Source: Candidatus Pacearchaeota archaeon (GTDB taxonomy: Archaea > Nanoarchaeota > Nanoarchaeia > Pacearchaeales > GW2011-AR1). From it: 8,840 nucleotides of DNA. Position numbers and translations under genes: made by a program. The notes under the pieces were generated by a model. The model did not search any database. It was not told where the DNA came from and saw only the letters and a list, made by a program, of their open reading frames with translations. The stretch spans positions 1 to 8,840 of the forward strand of contig NZER01000145.1 in the NCBI GenBank assembly GCA_002690445.1. Reading direction: 5' to 3'. How positions within the stretch are numbered: position 1 is the first letter of the stretch; each line of letters starts with the position of its first letter. Below, one piece after another: positions 1-4,916 of the stretch.

Positions 1-1
1 A

Positions 2-146
2 TCCCACCACCCAGAATCGAACTGGGGTAACGCGGGTTCTGTACAAACCGGTTACACAGACTTATCACGCTTCATCCTCATACACAAAAAAGTGCAATGT
101 CCACGCTATTCTACAGCCACGTGCTCTACCATTGAGCTATGGTGGG
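2..146 (-). tRNA. tRNA-Tyr (GTA anticodon) with anticodon-loop intron
   Basis: Read on the minus strand, the gene folds as a full tRNA. It has a 7-bp acceptor stem (CCCACCA / TGGTGGG), a D arm GCTC / GAGC with GG in the loop, an anticodon stem CGTGG / CCGCG with one G-U pair, and a T arm CCCAG-TTCGATT-CTGGG. The discriminator is A and no CCA is encoded. The loop reads C-T-G-T-A-G, so the anticodon is GTA (Tyr). The C1-G72 pair is the identity element of archaeal and eukaryotic tRNA-Tyr and supports the call. A 74-nt intron separates the exons, and the spliced tRNA is 71 nt. The upstream promoter is unclear; a weak TATA-like GATTTGAAA lies near 171-179. Confidence in tRNA and isotype is high; the splice sites could shift by one nucleotide. 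Confidence 0.93.
37..110 (-). other. tRNA-Tyr intron (bulge-helix-bulge, position 37/38)
   Basis: The intron lies after G37 of the anticodon loop, the usual archaeal place. Loop bases CTGT pair with ACAG near the intron 3' end, giving a 4-bp central helix. It is flanked by 3-nt bulges (AGA on the 5' side, AAC on the 3' side), as the archaeal splicing endonuclease requires. The intron would be removed by that endonuclease and the exons joined by RtcB ligase (known for the family). At 74 nt it is longer than many archaeal tRNA introns. I see no clear C and D boxes in it. Confidence 0.8.
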
Positions 147-322
147 AATTGATTTGCTTACCTTATGGTGTTTCAAATCTCCTTATCTCTAAGGACAAAA
201 ACTCAAATATTTTCTTATTTTTAAATGTGTTCATTTACACATAGAATCATCATTTAATCAACATCCAGATTATTATTTACTTTCCATTTTTCCTCCTGCT
301 TTCGCTTTAATTTAATTGAATC
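147..322. other. Intergenic stretch with small inverted repeats
   Basis: This spacer between the tRNA and the 323-568 gene is AT-rich and holds no open frame I can support. It contains an inverted repeat with 6-bp arms (ATGTGT / ACACAT, 225-242) and a smaller one (CCTTA-TCTC-TAAGG, 181-194). Either could mark the end of the upstream minus-strand transcript, but neither is followed by a convincing T tract on that strand. Confidence 0.4.
273..305 (-). other. Duplicated ribosome-binding segment with aborted start
   Basis: On the minus strand this segment repeats the ribosome-binding region of the gene just upstream: GCAGGAGGAAAAATG here, GCAGGAGGAAAAAATG at 583-566. The match extends into the bases 5' of it. 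The ATG here (285-287) is followed by only three more codons and then TAA. It may be the remnant of a lost gene in this operon, or a duplication of the initiation region. There is no sign of a longer coding frame after it. Confidence 0.45.
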
Positions 323-568
323 TCAAGGAAGGACATTAAGAAGATCAACTGTTGCATTAACATAGTTTTCCATGACTTTGTTAATCGGTCCTCTCCAAAA
401 AGAGCACGAAGCATCACGAAAACACTTTGCTGTGAACCTTACTTCATCATAGTCTTGTTCTTTCACAAGCTCTAAAATTCTCTTACCGTATTGTGCAAAT
501 CTATTTGCTTGTGGATCTTTTTTTGCTGATTCAATAGCTTCTTCTAAGCTTTCTATTTGTTCTTTCAT
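323..568 (-). CDS. Small hypothetical helical protein (81 aa)
   Basis: I do not recognise this protein. The start is placed at the ATG at 568 because AGGAGG lies 6 nt upstream of it. An in-frame ATG seven codons earlier has no such site and would place the Shine-Dalgarno sequence inside the coding region. The first 20 residues are charged and probably helical (E/K-rich). The rest is mixed, with two cysteines around a FRDASCSFW stretch and a hydrophobic C-terminal end (NATVDLLNVLP). No signal peptide or membrane span is visible. It follows the 599-1078 gene after 30 nt and is probably the last gene of a minus-strand operon starting at 1383. Its function is unknown. Confidence 0.7.
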   Translation of the reverse strand: MKEQIESLEEAIESAKKDPQANRFAQYGKRILELVKEQDYDEVRFTAKCFRDASCSFWRGPINKVMENYVNATVDLLNVLP

Positions 569-598
569 TTTTTCCTCCTGCTTTTGCATTTATTTAGT

Positions 599-1078
599 TT
601 AAGTTAATCGTCCAGGGTTTTCTTCGACCAATCCTTCCGGAGTAATCTCATAGGTTTCTTGCATTACTATATGCCCTTTTCCATTTTGCCATGCCACTGT
701 TATCTTGTTCTTTCCGATTTTTTCCAGATTCACTTTCTCATGTCCCCAAAGATCTTTTCTGTCAAAACTTGAATTGTACTTATCTCTCGTTGCTACCATT
801 CTGGTTCTTCTTCCTTCTGGTTCTTGTCCTGATTTAGCATAGTAAATCTCAACCCATTCATTCCACCCTACACCACTATAAGGTTTCTTTTTCCAGTGAT
901 GCTCTTCCCATTTTGCAGCGACAACCTGATAATCTTCAGTTTCAAGATACTCAATATCTGTTGGTGATCTATTGCTGTGAAAGTAAGTTTCGTCGGTTTT
1001 TTCGCTCATAAGATATCTCTTAACTCCCGGCATTTTTTGATCCATTCCTTCAGCTATTTTTATAAGTCTTTCCATCAT
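599..1078 (-). CDS. Hypothetical protein (159 aa)
   Basis: I do not recognise this protein. The frame also allows a TTG start at 1099 and an ATG at 1087, but I prefer the ATG at 1078. It sits 21 nt from the start of a TTGAAAGGGGGT element that has nearly the same spacing (20 nt) before three other genes here, whereas the 1087 ATG directly abuts the G-run. The product is soluble and basic to mixed, with a Trp/Tyr-rich middle (KWEEHHWKKKPYSGVGWNEW) and a C-terminal region of likely beta strands. No signal or membrane segment is seen. It lies 68 nt downstream of the HicA-like gene and 30 nt upstream of the 81-aa gene on the same strand, so co-transcription is likely. Its function is unknown. Confidence 0.72.
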   Translation of the reverse strand: MMERLIKIAEGMDQKMPGVKRYLMSEKTDETYFHSNRSPTDIEYLETEDYQVVAAKWEEHHWKKKPYSGVGWNEWVEIYYAKSGQEPEGRRTRMVATRDKYNSSFDRKDLWGHEKVNLEKIGKNKITVAWQNGKGHIVMQETYEITPEGLVEENPGRLT

Positions 1079-1146
1079 TTTCTTCATACCCCCTTTCAAT
1101 TGTTTGAATGTGAATTTTTCTATTTACTGTTTTCATTTTCTTGTGT

Positions 1147-1383
1147 TTAGGCGTTTCTCATTGATTGGTAAGCTTCTTGGTTTGTGCAGCCAGTTATTTC
1201 TGCTATCCAGGGGGCCACCATTCTCTTCGCGTCTGTCGAAGTTGCTACTGGGCAAGGCCTCATTCCATCGTAGTTCAGGACAAAGGGGTGTTTTGTTGCC
1301 CCCCTTACTGTGGCTCCAAGACCTTGGGCTAGCTTCACAACTTTGCTCAGTTTTATTCCGTCTCGTGTTTTCTTTCCTGCCAT
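1147..1383 (-). CDS. HicA-like small protein, copy 1 (78 aa)
   Basis: This small protein has a paralogue at 4593-4838: 38 of 78 positions are identical in a gap-free alignment. The conserved core is KHP, then N-x-x-GM-x-PCPVA-x-STDAK-x-M-x-x-PWI-x-EITG. The predicted order is helix (about 8-22), strands at 25-28, 33-39 and 43-47, then a helix from about 52-64. That resembles the double-stranded-RNA-binding fold of HicA mRNA-interferase toxins, with the conserved His32 where HicA has its catalytic His. This is inference from pattern only; no HicB antitoxin is recognisable next to it. The ATG at 1383 has an AAGGAG site 9 nt upstream. The gene heads a minus-strand operon whose TATA box (1430-1437) abuts the palindromic operator at 1441-1462. 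Confidence 0.75.
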   Translation of the reverse strand: MAGKKTRDGIKLSKVVKLAQGLGATVRGATKHPFVLNYDGMRPCPVATSTDAKRMVAPWIAEITGCTNQEAYQSMRNA

Positions 1384-1429
1384 TTTGTTTTTCTCCTTGA
1401 TTTAATTAATAATAAGGAGAAAAAACCCT

Positions 1430-1437
1430 ACTTAAAT
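1430..1437 (-). promoter_or_regulatory. TATA box for the minus-strand HicA-like operon
   Basis: Read on the minus strand the sequence is ATTTAAGT, preceded by GAG. It would start transcription near 1407 and give a short leader that includes the AAGGAG site of the 1383 gene. The palindromic operator begins only 3 bp upstream, so a protein bound there would touch or cover the TFB recognition element. Confidence 0.6.
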
Positions 1438-1440
1438 CTC

Positions 1441-1462
1441 TGTTGTAGATTTTTCTACAACA
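1441..1462. promoter_or_regulatory. Palindromic operator between divergent promoters
   Basis: Two perfect 9-bp arms (TGTTGTAGA and TCTACAACA) flank TTTT. The site lies exactly between two divergent promoters, 3-4 bp from each TATA box. The same sequence, inverted, recurs at 2669-2689 before the TrmB-like gene. Because it lies upstream of both predicted start sites, it should act as DNA and not as an RNA hairpin. The likely binding protein is the TrmB-like regulator encoded at 2726-3448 (inference). Confidence 0.75.
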
Positions 1463-1465
1463 CTA

Positions 1466-1475
1466 TTTTATATAA
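1466..1475 (+). promoter_or_regulatory. TATA box for the AAA-type ATPase operon
   Basis: TTTTATATAA has its centre about 27 bp upstream of 1497-1499. The transcript should therefore begin at or next to the ATG at 1499 and be leaderless. This also argues against the longer TTG-initiated frame from 1481. Confidence 0.7.
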
Positions 1476-1498
1476 CAAATTTGTGTTGGGAAGATAAG

Positions 1499-2053
1499 AT
1501 GGTAGAAAAAATAGCACTAACCGGGGCTCCAGGAAGCGGAAAAACTTCTGTCTTACAAGAGCTAGAATGTATCTACGAAGAAAGAACCATACCTGAAGCT
1601 GCAGAGGACATCATAAAATACCTACAAGCGAAGGGGAACCCAAAACCCTGGGAACTGCCTGACTTCCAAGATAGAATCCTAAGGCTACAACTTCAAAGAG
1701 AAGAACAAGCAGAACAATTAGAAGGAAGAGCCTTCATAGACCGAGGAATACTGGATGGAATGGCTTACTATCAACTTCATGGAAAAACTTTAAGTGAAGC
1801 AATGCAAGAAGCAGTTAAACAAGCAGAAGGGAGATACGAAAAGGTCTTTCTAATAGAAATCAGAGACAACTGCCAAAAAACAGGAATAAGAAGAGAGAAT
1901 CTGAAAGAAGCCAGGGTACTCGAAAAACTACAACACAAAAACTACACCGATGCGGGCTACAATGTAGAAATAATACCCCTCATAAGAATTGAAGATAGGG
2001 CAAAAAGAATACTAAGAAGCTTACAAGAATTGAAAGGAGGTGAAGAAAAATGA
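1499..2053 (+). CDS. AAA_28-type P-loop ATPase / kinase-like protein
   Basis: This 184-aa P-loop NTPase resembles the AAA_28 family, which includes the NadR nucleoside-kinase domain and Ttd14-like proteins. Walker A is GAPGSGKT (9-16). The PEAA motif at 32-35, the PW pair at 50-51 and the F-x-x-R-I-L segment follow the family pattern. IDRG at 80-83 with a second Asp at 86 is the Walker-B/DRG-like motif. Such proteins phosphorylate small nucleosides or bind nucleotides; the substrate cannot be read from sequence. The ATG at 1499 is chosen because the TATA box predicts a start there; a TTG at 1481 would add six residues upstream of the predicted transcript. The gene overlaps the next by 4 nt (ATGA), so the two are probably translationally coupled. 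Transcription is likely controlled through the 1441-1462 operator. Confidence 0.85.
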   Translation: MVEKIALTGAPGSGKTSVLQELECIYEERTIPEAAEDIIKYLQAKGNPKPWELPDFQDRILRLQLQREEQAEQLEGRAFIDRGILDGMAYYQLHGKTLSEAMQEAVKQAEGRYEKVFLIEIRDNCQKTGIRRENLKEARVLEKLQHKNYTDAGYNVEIIPLIRIEDRAKRILRSLQELKGGEEK

Positions 2054-2667
2054 AGGAAATGAAACATATAGATGCCTTAGTGAGGGAGATAGAAGAGGAT
2101 CCGAAGAATGCGCTGGAAAATCTCAAAAGATTATTCGCAGAGTTTCCCAAAAGAGATGTTTTGCTGAGATTTGAAGGAATTTTTATACAGCCCGATATAG
2201 ATGGAGTTCCGGTAATTTCGAATATACATAGGATTGATCACCAGATAATAGGATTAAAAGATAGAGAAAGAAAAGAAACTGGATTCTATCTATGTGATAC
2301 ACATGAATACTGCAAGGCTCCAGGAACTTTTTACTGTGCCAGAGAAGACTCTGTAATAACCCTAAACAGGTTCGATGAAAAAATAAATCCAGAAAAACTG
2401 AGGGTATTTGGAAATCGAACTCGTCGGATTGATGAAGTGGCAGAAATAGTTGGGTCTGTTGGCAGGGGAGGATATAAAATAACTCCTTGGGTCGATACAG
2501 GAATCTTGAAACTGCAAGCTTTTGAAGAAGGCGGAACCCGTTATCTCGAAGAGAGAAAAGAAGAACCTAGTGTATGGGTCTGTGGAAGGCTCCTTAAAGA
2601 CCATGGGAGAAAGTACTCTGAAATCAGAGATTTTATAGAAGAACTTAGACAAATTTATGAAGAATAA
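2050..2667 (+). CDS. Hypothetical protein with Cys/His cluster (205 aa)
   Basis: I do not recognise this protein. A strong extended Shine-Dalgarno sequence (TTGAAAGGAGGTGA, 2030-2043) inside the upstream gene, and the ATGA overlap, fix the start and imply an operon with the ATPase. The N-terminal 35 residues are probably helical. The middle carries C82-x2-H85-x2-C88 and C96 (LCDTHEYC...FYC), a possible metal site. A GRGGYKITPW stretch follows further on, and the C-terminal 30 residues are helical and charged. No signal peptide or membrane span is seen. The stop codon lies one base before the second palindromic operator. A metal-binding role, or partnership with the ATPase, is inference only. 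Confidence 0.78.
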   Translation: MKEMKHIDALVREIEEDPKNALENLKRLFAEFPKRDVLLRFEGIFIQPDIDGVPVISNIHRIDHQIIGLKDRERKETGFYLCDTHEYCKAPGTFYCAREDSVITLNRFDEKINPEKLRVFGNRTRRIDEVAEIVGSVGRGGYKITPWVDTGILKLQAFEEGGTRYLEERKEEPSVWVCGRLLKDHGRKYSEIRDFIEELRQIYEE

Positions 2668-2668
2668 A

Positions 2669-2689
2669 GTTGTAGAAAAATCTACAACA
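2669..2689. promoter_or_regulatory. Palindromic operator upstream of TrmB-like gene
   Basis: GTTGTAGA and TCTACAAC flank AAAA. The 21 bp match the 1441-1462 site read on the opposite strand. The site lies between the stop of the 2050-2667 gene and the TATA box of the regulator gene, ending 7 bp before that box. No T tract follows, so it is unlikely to be a terminator. It is probably the autoregulatory site of the TrmB-like protein. Confidence 0.75.
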
Positions 2690-2696
2690 AGAAAAG

Positions 2697-2704
2697 CTTA
2701 AATA
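2697..2704 (+). promoter_or_regulatory. TATA box for the TrmB-like regulator
   Basis: CTTAAATA is preceded by the purine-rich GAAAAG (BRE-like). Its centre is about 26 bp upstream of the ATG at 2726, so the message should be leaderless. No Shine-Dalgarno sequence stands at normal spacing before that ATG, which agrees with this. Confidence 0.7.
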
Positions 2705-2725
2705 GGAGAGACTCTTTAATAAAGA

Positions 2726-3448
2726 ATGGATAGTCAGAAGATAGTTCATGTCTTGGAGAAGATCGGCTTTTCTCCAAATGAGATTAAAGTTTACCTTACA
2801 TTAAATGAACAAGGTTCTGCAAAAGCTGGAAAAATTTCTAAACTTGCTAAAATAGACAGAAGTTCTGCTTATAATGCTCTTAAATTATTACAAGAAAAAG
2901 GATTAGTAAGTTATGTTTCCATTGGTAAGGTGAAGTGGTTTCAAGTTACAGGGCCGAGAAGATTACTTGATTATTTAAAAGAACAAGAAGAAGATGTTAA
3001 ATCGATTCTGCCAGTATTACAAGAAAAGCATAAGGCTAAGAAAGTTGAAGGCCAGGTCAGATTATTCAAGGGTCTTAAGGGGATAAGGAGTATTTTTCTT
3101 GATATTGCTCGAAGTGGAGAAGATAATTATGTATTTGGATCAGAAGGGCAGTTTTCTGAAAGAATGCCAGAATTTGCATTACAATTTGATAGATTAAAAA
3201 AAGAAAATGAAATAAAGACAAAGTTGATATTAAGAAAAGGGAGGAAAGAAACCGATAACCCAACTTCTTCATACAAATATCTCTCTGATATCGGGGAGAG
3301 TCCGGCAGTTACAAACATTTATGGGAATAAGATTGCAATAATAATCTGGACAGATGAACCTGAGGGCATAGTTATAGAAAATGAAGCTGCTGCCAAAGCC
3401 TACAAATCTTACTTTGATTTCATGTGGAAAAATGCAGGAAAAATCTAA
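2726..3448 (+). CDS. TrmB-family transcriptional regulator (240 aa)
   Basis: The N-terminal part (about 10-80) is a TrmB-type winged helix: helix-rich IGFSPNEIKVYLTL, then a recognition-helix region with IDRSSAYNALKLLQEKGLV, then a wing ending in WFQVTGP. A charged, coiled-coil-like segment follows (about 84-108). The C-terminal domain opens with RLFKGLKGIRSIFLDI, typical of TrmB-like proteins. At 240 aa it is shorter than the sugar-sensing TrmB of Thermococcales, so a maltose-type ligand should not be assumed. TATA position and leaderless context support the ATG at 2726. The operator directly upstream, also shared with the divergent promoter pair at 1430-1475, suggests that it controls itself and both operons. 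An insertion sequence lies 10 bp (to its target repeat) beyond the stop codon. Confidence 0.88.
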   Translation: MDSQKIVHVLEKIGFSPNEIKVYLTLNEQGSAKAGKISKLAKIDRSSAYNALKLLQEKGLVSYVSIGKVKWFQVTGPRRLLDYLKEQEEDVKSILPVLQEKHKAKKVEGQVRLFKGLKGIRSIFLDIARSGEDNYVFGSEGQFSERMPEFALQFDRLKKENEIKTKLILRKGRKETDNPTSSYKYLSDIGESPAVTNIYGNKIAIIIWTDEPEGIVIENEAAAKAYKSYFDFMWKNAGKI

Positions 3449-3457
3449 CCAATCATC

Positions 3458-3473
3458 AAAACTCCCCAAACCC
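3458..3473. repeat. Left target-site duplication of the insertion sequence
   Basis: AAAACTCCCCAAACCC is repeated exactly at 4350-4365. The two copies abut the TGT and ACA ends of the element without a gap, as expected for a target duplication. Identity over 16 bp suggests that the insertion is fairly recent. Confidence 0.85.
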
Positions 3474-3498
3474 TGTGTGAGGCCAGGACATATGTCCT
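3474..3498 (+). repeat. Left terminal inverted repeat of the IS
   Basis: The repeat starts with TGT and ends in the perfect palindrome AGGACATATGTCCT (3485-3498). It pairs with 4325-4349 in inverted orientation, with 20 of 25 bases matching; all differences lie in the outer 11 bases. Confidence 0.85.
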
Positions 3499-3543
3499 AG
3501 GCAAAACCGAAAATTAGTTCGCATGTAATTTTCTAGTTTTGTT

Positions 3544-4320
3544 ATGAAAAAAGAACAAATTAGAAGAGAATATTTTAAGTTGAGGATTAAAGGACATACA
3601 AATAATCAATGTAGGCGAATTCTTTTAGCTCAGTTTGGCTTTGAAGTAACAAGGAGAACTTTAAGGAGGTGGACAAAAAGACTTAATGAAACTAACTAGG
3701 ACTTAATAGATAAATCAAAAAGGCCGAAGACAATTCATACTAAAATTACTCCAAAACTCGAAAAGAAAGTTATTTTTCTAAGGAACAAAACAGGTTATGG
3801 TGCAGATAAGATCTCCTGTTTTATTCATGAGATTTCAGAATCGAGTATCAAGAGAATTCTAAACAAACACAATTTAACAAATCCAAATCCACGTCGGAAA
3901 AAGCGAATCAAATACATTCGTTGGCAGAGAAAACATCCTAATTCTCTTTGGCAAATGGATGTTTCAGATCAAAAAGTCAAGGGCAAATATTGTTTCGCAG
4001 TAATTGATGACTGTTCAAGGTATTGTCTAGGAGTATTTGAAATAAACAGAGCTACAACAGCTGTTATAACTAAGCTTCTCGATAAATTGGTAGAGAAGCA
4101 CGGAAAGCCAAGGGGAATTAAGCATATAAGAACAGCAATTCATTCCCCTACTACAACAGGAAAGATAGAAAGGTTTTTCCAGACGTTAGAGAAAGAACTC
4201 CCATTCTATAATAATGATCTAGATTTCTTTCGATTAAGATATAATCATTTTAGGCCGCATATAAGCTTAGAAAAGAAGTGTCCTGCAGATGTTTACTTTG
4301 ATTTTATTCACTTATTTTAG
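3544..4320 (+). pseudogene. Broken IS481-like transposase (rve/DDE)
   Basis: The frame runs from ATG 3544 to TAG 4318-4320, interrupted once by an in-frame TAG at codon 52 (3697-3699), between NETN and DLIDKSKRPK. The N-terminal part is a helix-turn-helix (INQ/QCRRILLAQFGFEVTRRTLRRW region). The catalytic core keeps the first Asp in LWQMDVSD (residue 139) and the Glu in GKIERF (209). The usual DNG segment with the second Asp is missing: EKHGKPRG runs straight into IKHIRTAIHSPTTTG. D139 to E209 is 70 residues where about 95 are normal, so roughly 25 codons were deleted in frame near 4111. Neither a suppressed stop nor the C-terminal fragment alone would give an active enzyme. Confidence 0.9.
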
Positions 4321-4324
4321 GGGT

Positions 4325-4349
4325 AGGACATATGTCCTGAACCTATACA
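4325..4349 (-). repeat. Right terminal inverted repeat of the IS
   Basis: Read on the minus strand it begins TGTATAGG and ends in AGGACATATGTCCT, mirroring the left end. It starts 4 bp after the stop codon of the transposase relic. Confidence 0.85.
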
Positions 4350-4365
4350 AAAACTCCCCAAACCC
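4350..4365. repeat. Right target-site duplication of the insertion sequence
   Basis: AAAACTCCCCAAACCC, identical to 3458-3473. Removing the element would place the TATA-like box at 4371-4378 about 30 bp beyond the end of the TrmB-like gene. Confidence 0.85.
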
Positions 4366-4480
4366 AAAAACTTAAATACCCTAAATCTGATGCTAAATAT
4401 ATCCCTCATTCTCATTTTTTAGTTCTAATTTTTTCATTTTAGAAAGCTTTATATACTAACTTTTCGCAGGGGTGGAGGCC
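4366..4480 (+). promoter_or_regulatory. Region with two TATA-like boxes before HicA-like copy 2
   Basis: The stretch between the insertion sequence and the next gene holds CTTAAATA (4371-4378) and TTTATATA (4448-4455), both good archaeal TATA boxes. The proximal one predicts a start near 4478, about 115 nt before the ATG at 4593; the distal one predicts a start near 4401. The palindromic operator found at 1441 and 2669 is absent here, so this copy is probably controlled differently. Several T runs lie between the two boxes and could end transcripts coming out of the insertion sequence. Confidence 0.55.
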
Positions 4481-4592
4481 TAAAGTAATGAAAAGCAAAG
4501 ATTCATTAAGTTTAAGTCAAAAAAGACTTCTATTAGATATTTTTAGCCGATTTGTAAATATATTCAGATTAGTTGAAAGGGGGTGTGAGGGG

Positions 4593-4838
4593 ATGGGAAA
4601 AAAGAAAACTTCAGATGGATTACTGATTAACAAAATTCTCTTGTTTGCAGAAAGTTTAGACATCGAGGTAAGATCAGGCAAAAAACATCCACATATAATG
4701 AATTTTTGTGGGATGAAGCCTTGCCCAGTAGCAAGTTCTACAGATGCAAAAAAAATGATTGTTCCCTGGATCAAGGAAATTACAGGATATAATTCATCTA
4801 CAGTATATAATGGACTCAGAAACGGAAGACTAAGATAA
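4593..4838 (+). CDS. HicA-like small protein, copy 2 (81 aa)
   Basis: Paralogue of the 1147-1383 product, sharing HP-x-x-x-N-x-x-GM-x-PCPVA-x-STDAK-x-M-x-x-PWI-x-EITG and the same predicted helix, three strands, helix order. The start at 4593 is preferred for two reasons: it aligns with the first Met of the paralogue, and it lies exactly 20 nt after the start of a TTGAAAGGGGGT element (4573), as in other genes here. The frame is open upstream to an ATG at 4488, which has its own GGTGGAGG sequence. That would add 35 residues (MKSKDSLSLSQKRLLLDIFS...) not found in copy 1. The conserved His32 sits in a KKHPH motif, reminiscent of the GSHH motif of HicA toxins. HicA-like function is inferred, not shown. 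The unrecognised 4917-5546 gene follows after 78 nt. Confidence 0.75.
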   Translation: MGKKKTSDGLLINKILLFAESLDIEVRSGKKHPHIMNFCGMKPCPVASSTDAKKMIVPWIKEITGYNSSTVYNGLRNGRLR

Positions 4839-4916
4839 GATGAAAACAAACAACAATATTAGGGGGACCTCTCACACCTTGAATCAAATTTATTTATTGA
4901 AAGGAGGTGATAGAAA

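Larger units (their letters stand above)
3474..4349 (+). mobile_element. Degenerate IS481-like insertion sequence (876 bp)
   Basis: The element begins TGTGTGAGG and ends CCTATACA. Its 25-bp terminal inverted repeats (3474-3498 and 4325-4349) match at 20 positions and share a perfect 14-bp block. It is flanked by 16-bp direct repeats. Its single gene is an rve-type DDE transposase relic (3544-4320). TGT...ACA ends and an rve transposase fit the IS481 group, although 16 bp is at or slightly above the upper end of target duplications I associate with that family. The element is short for the family because of an internal deletion in the transposase. With clean ends and a perfect duplication but a dead gene, it was probably moved by an intact copy elsewhere. 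Confidence 0.85.

Noticed and set aside
37..110. C/D box guide RNA inside the tRNA intron
   Set aside because: Only an imperfect AGGATGA resembles box C, and no CTGA box D is present at suitable spacing.
1104..1400. Plus-strand frame of 98 aa opposite the HicA-like gene
   Set aside because: It is Leu/Phe/Ser-rich with no family pattern. The opposite strand encodes a protein with a conserved paralogue in the window and a good ribosome-binding site.
1441..1462. Palindrome read as a transcription terminator or RNA hairpin
   Set aside because: It lies upstream of both divergent TATA boxes, so it should not be transcribed from either. The second copy has no T tract after it.
3697..3699. In-frame TAG as a recoded pyrrolysine codon
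   Set aside because: The transposase also lacks its second catalytic Asp, TAG is the normal stop of this gene and of the propeller gene, and transposases are not known to need pyrrolysine.
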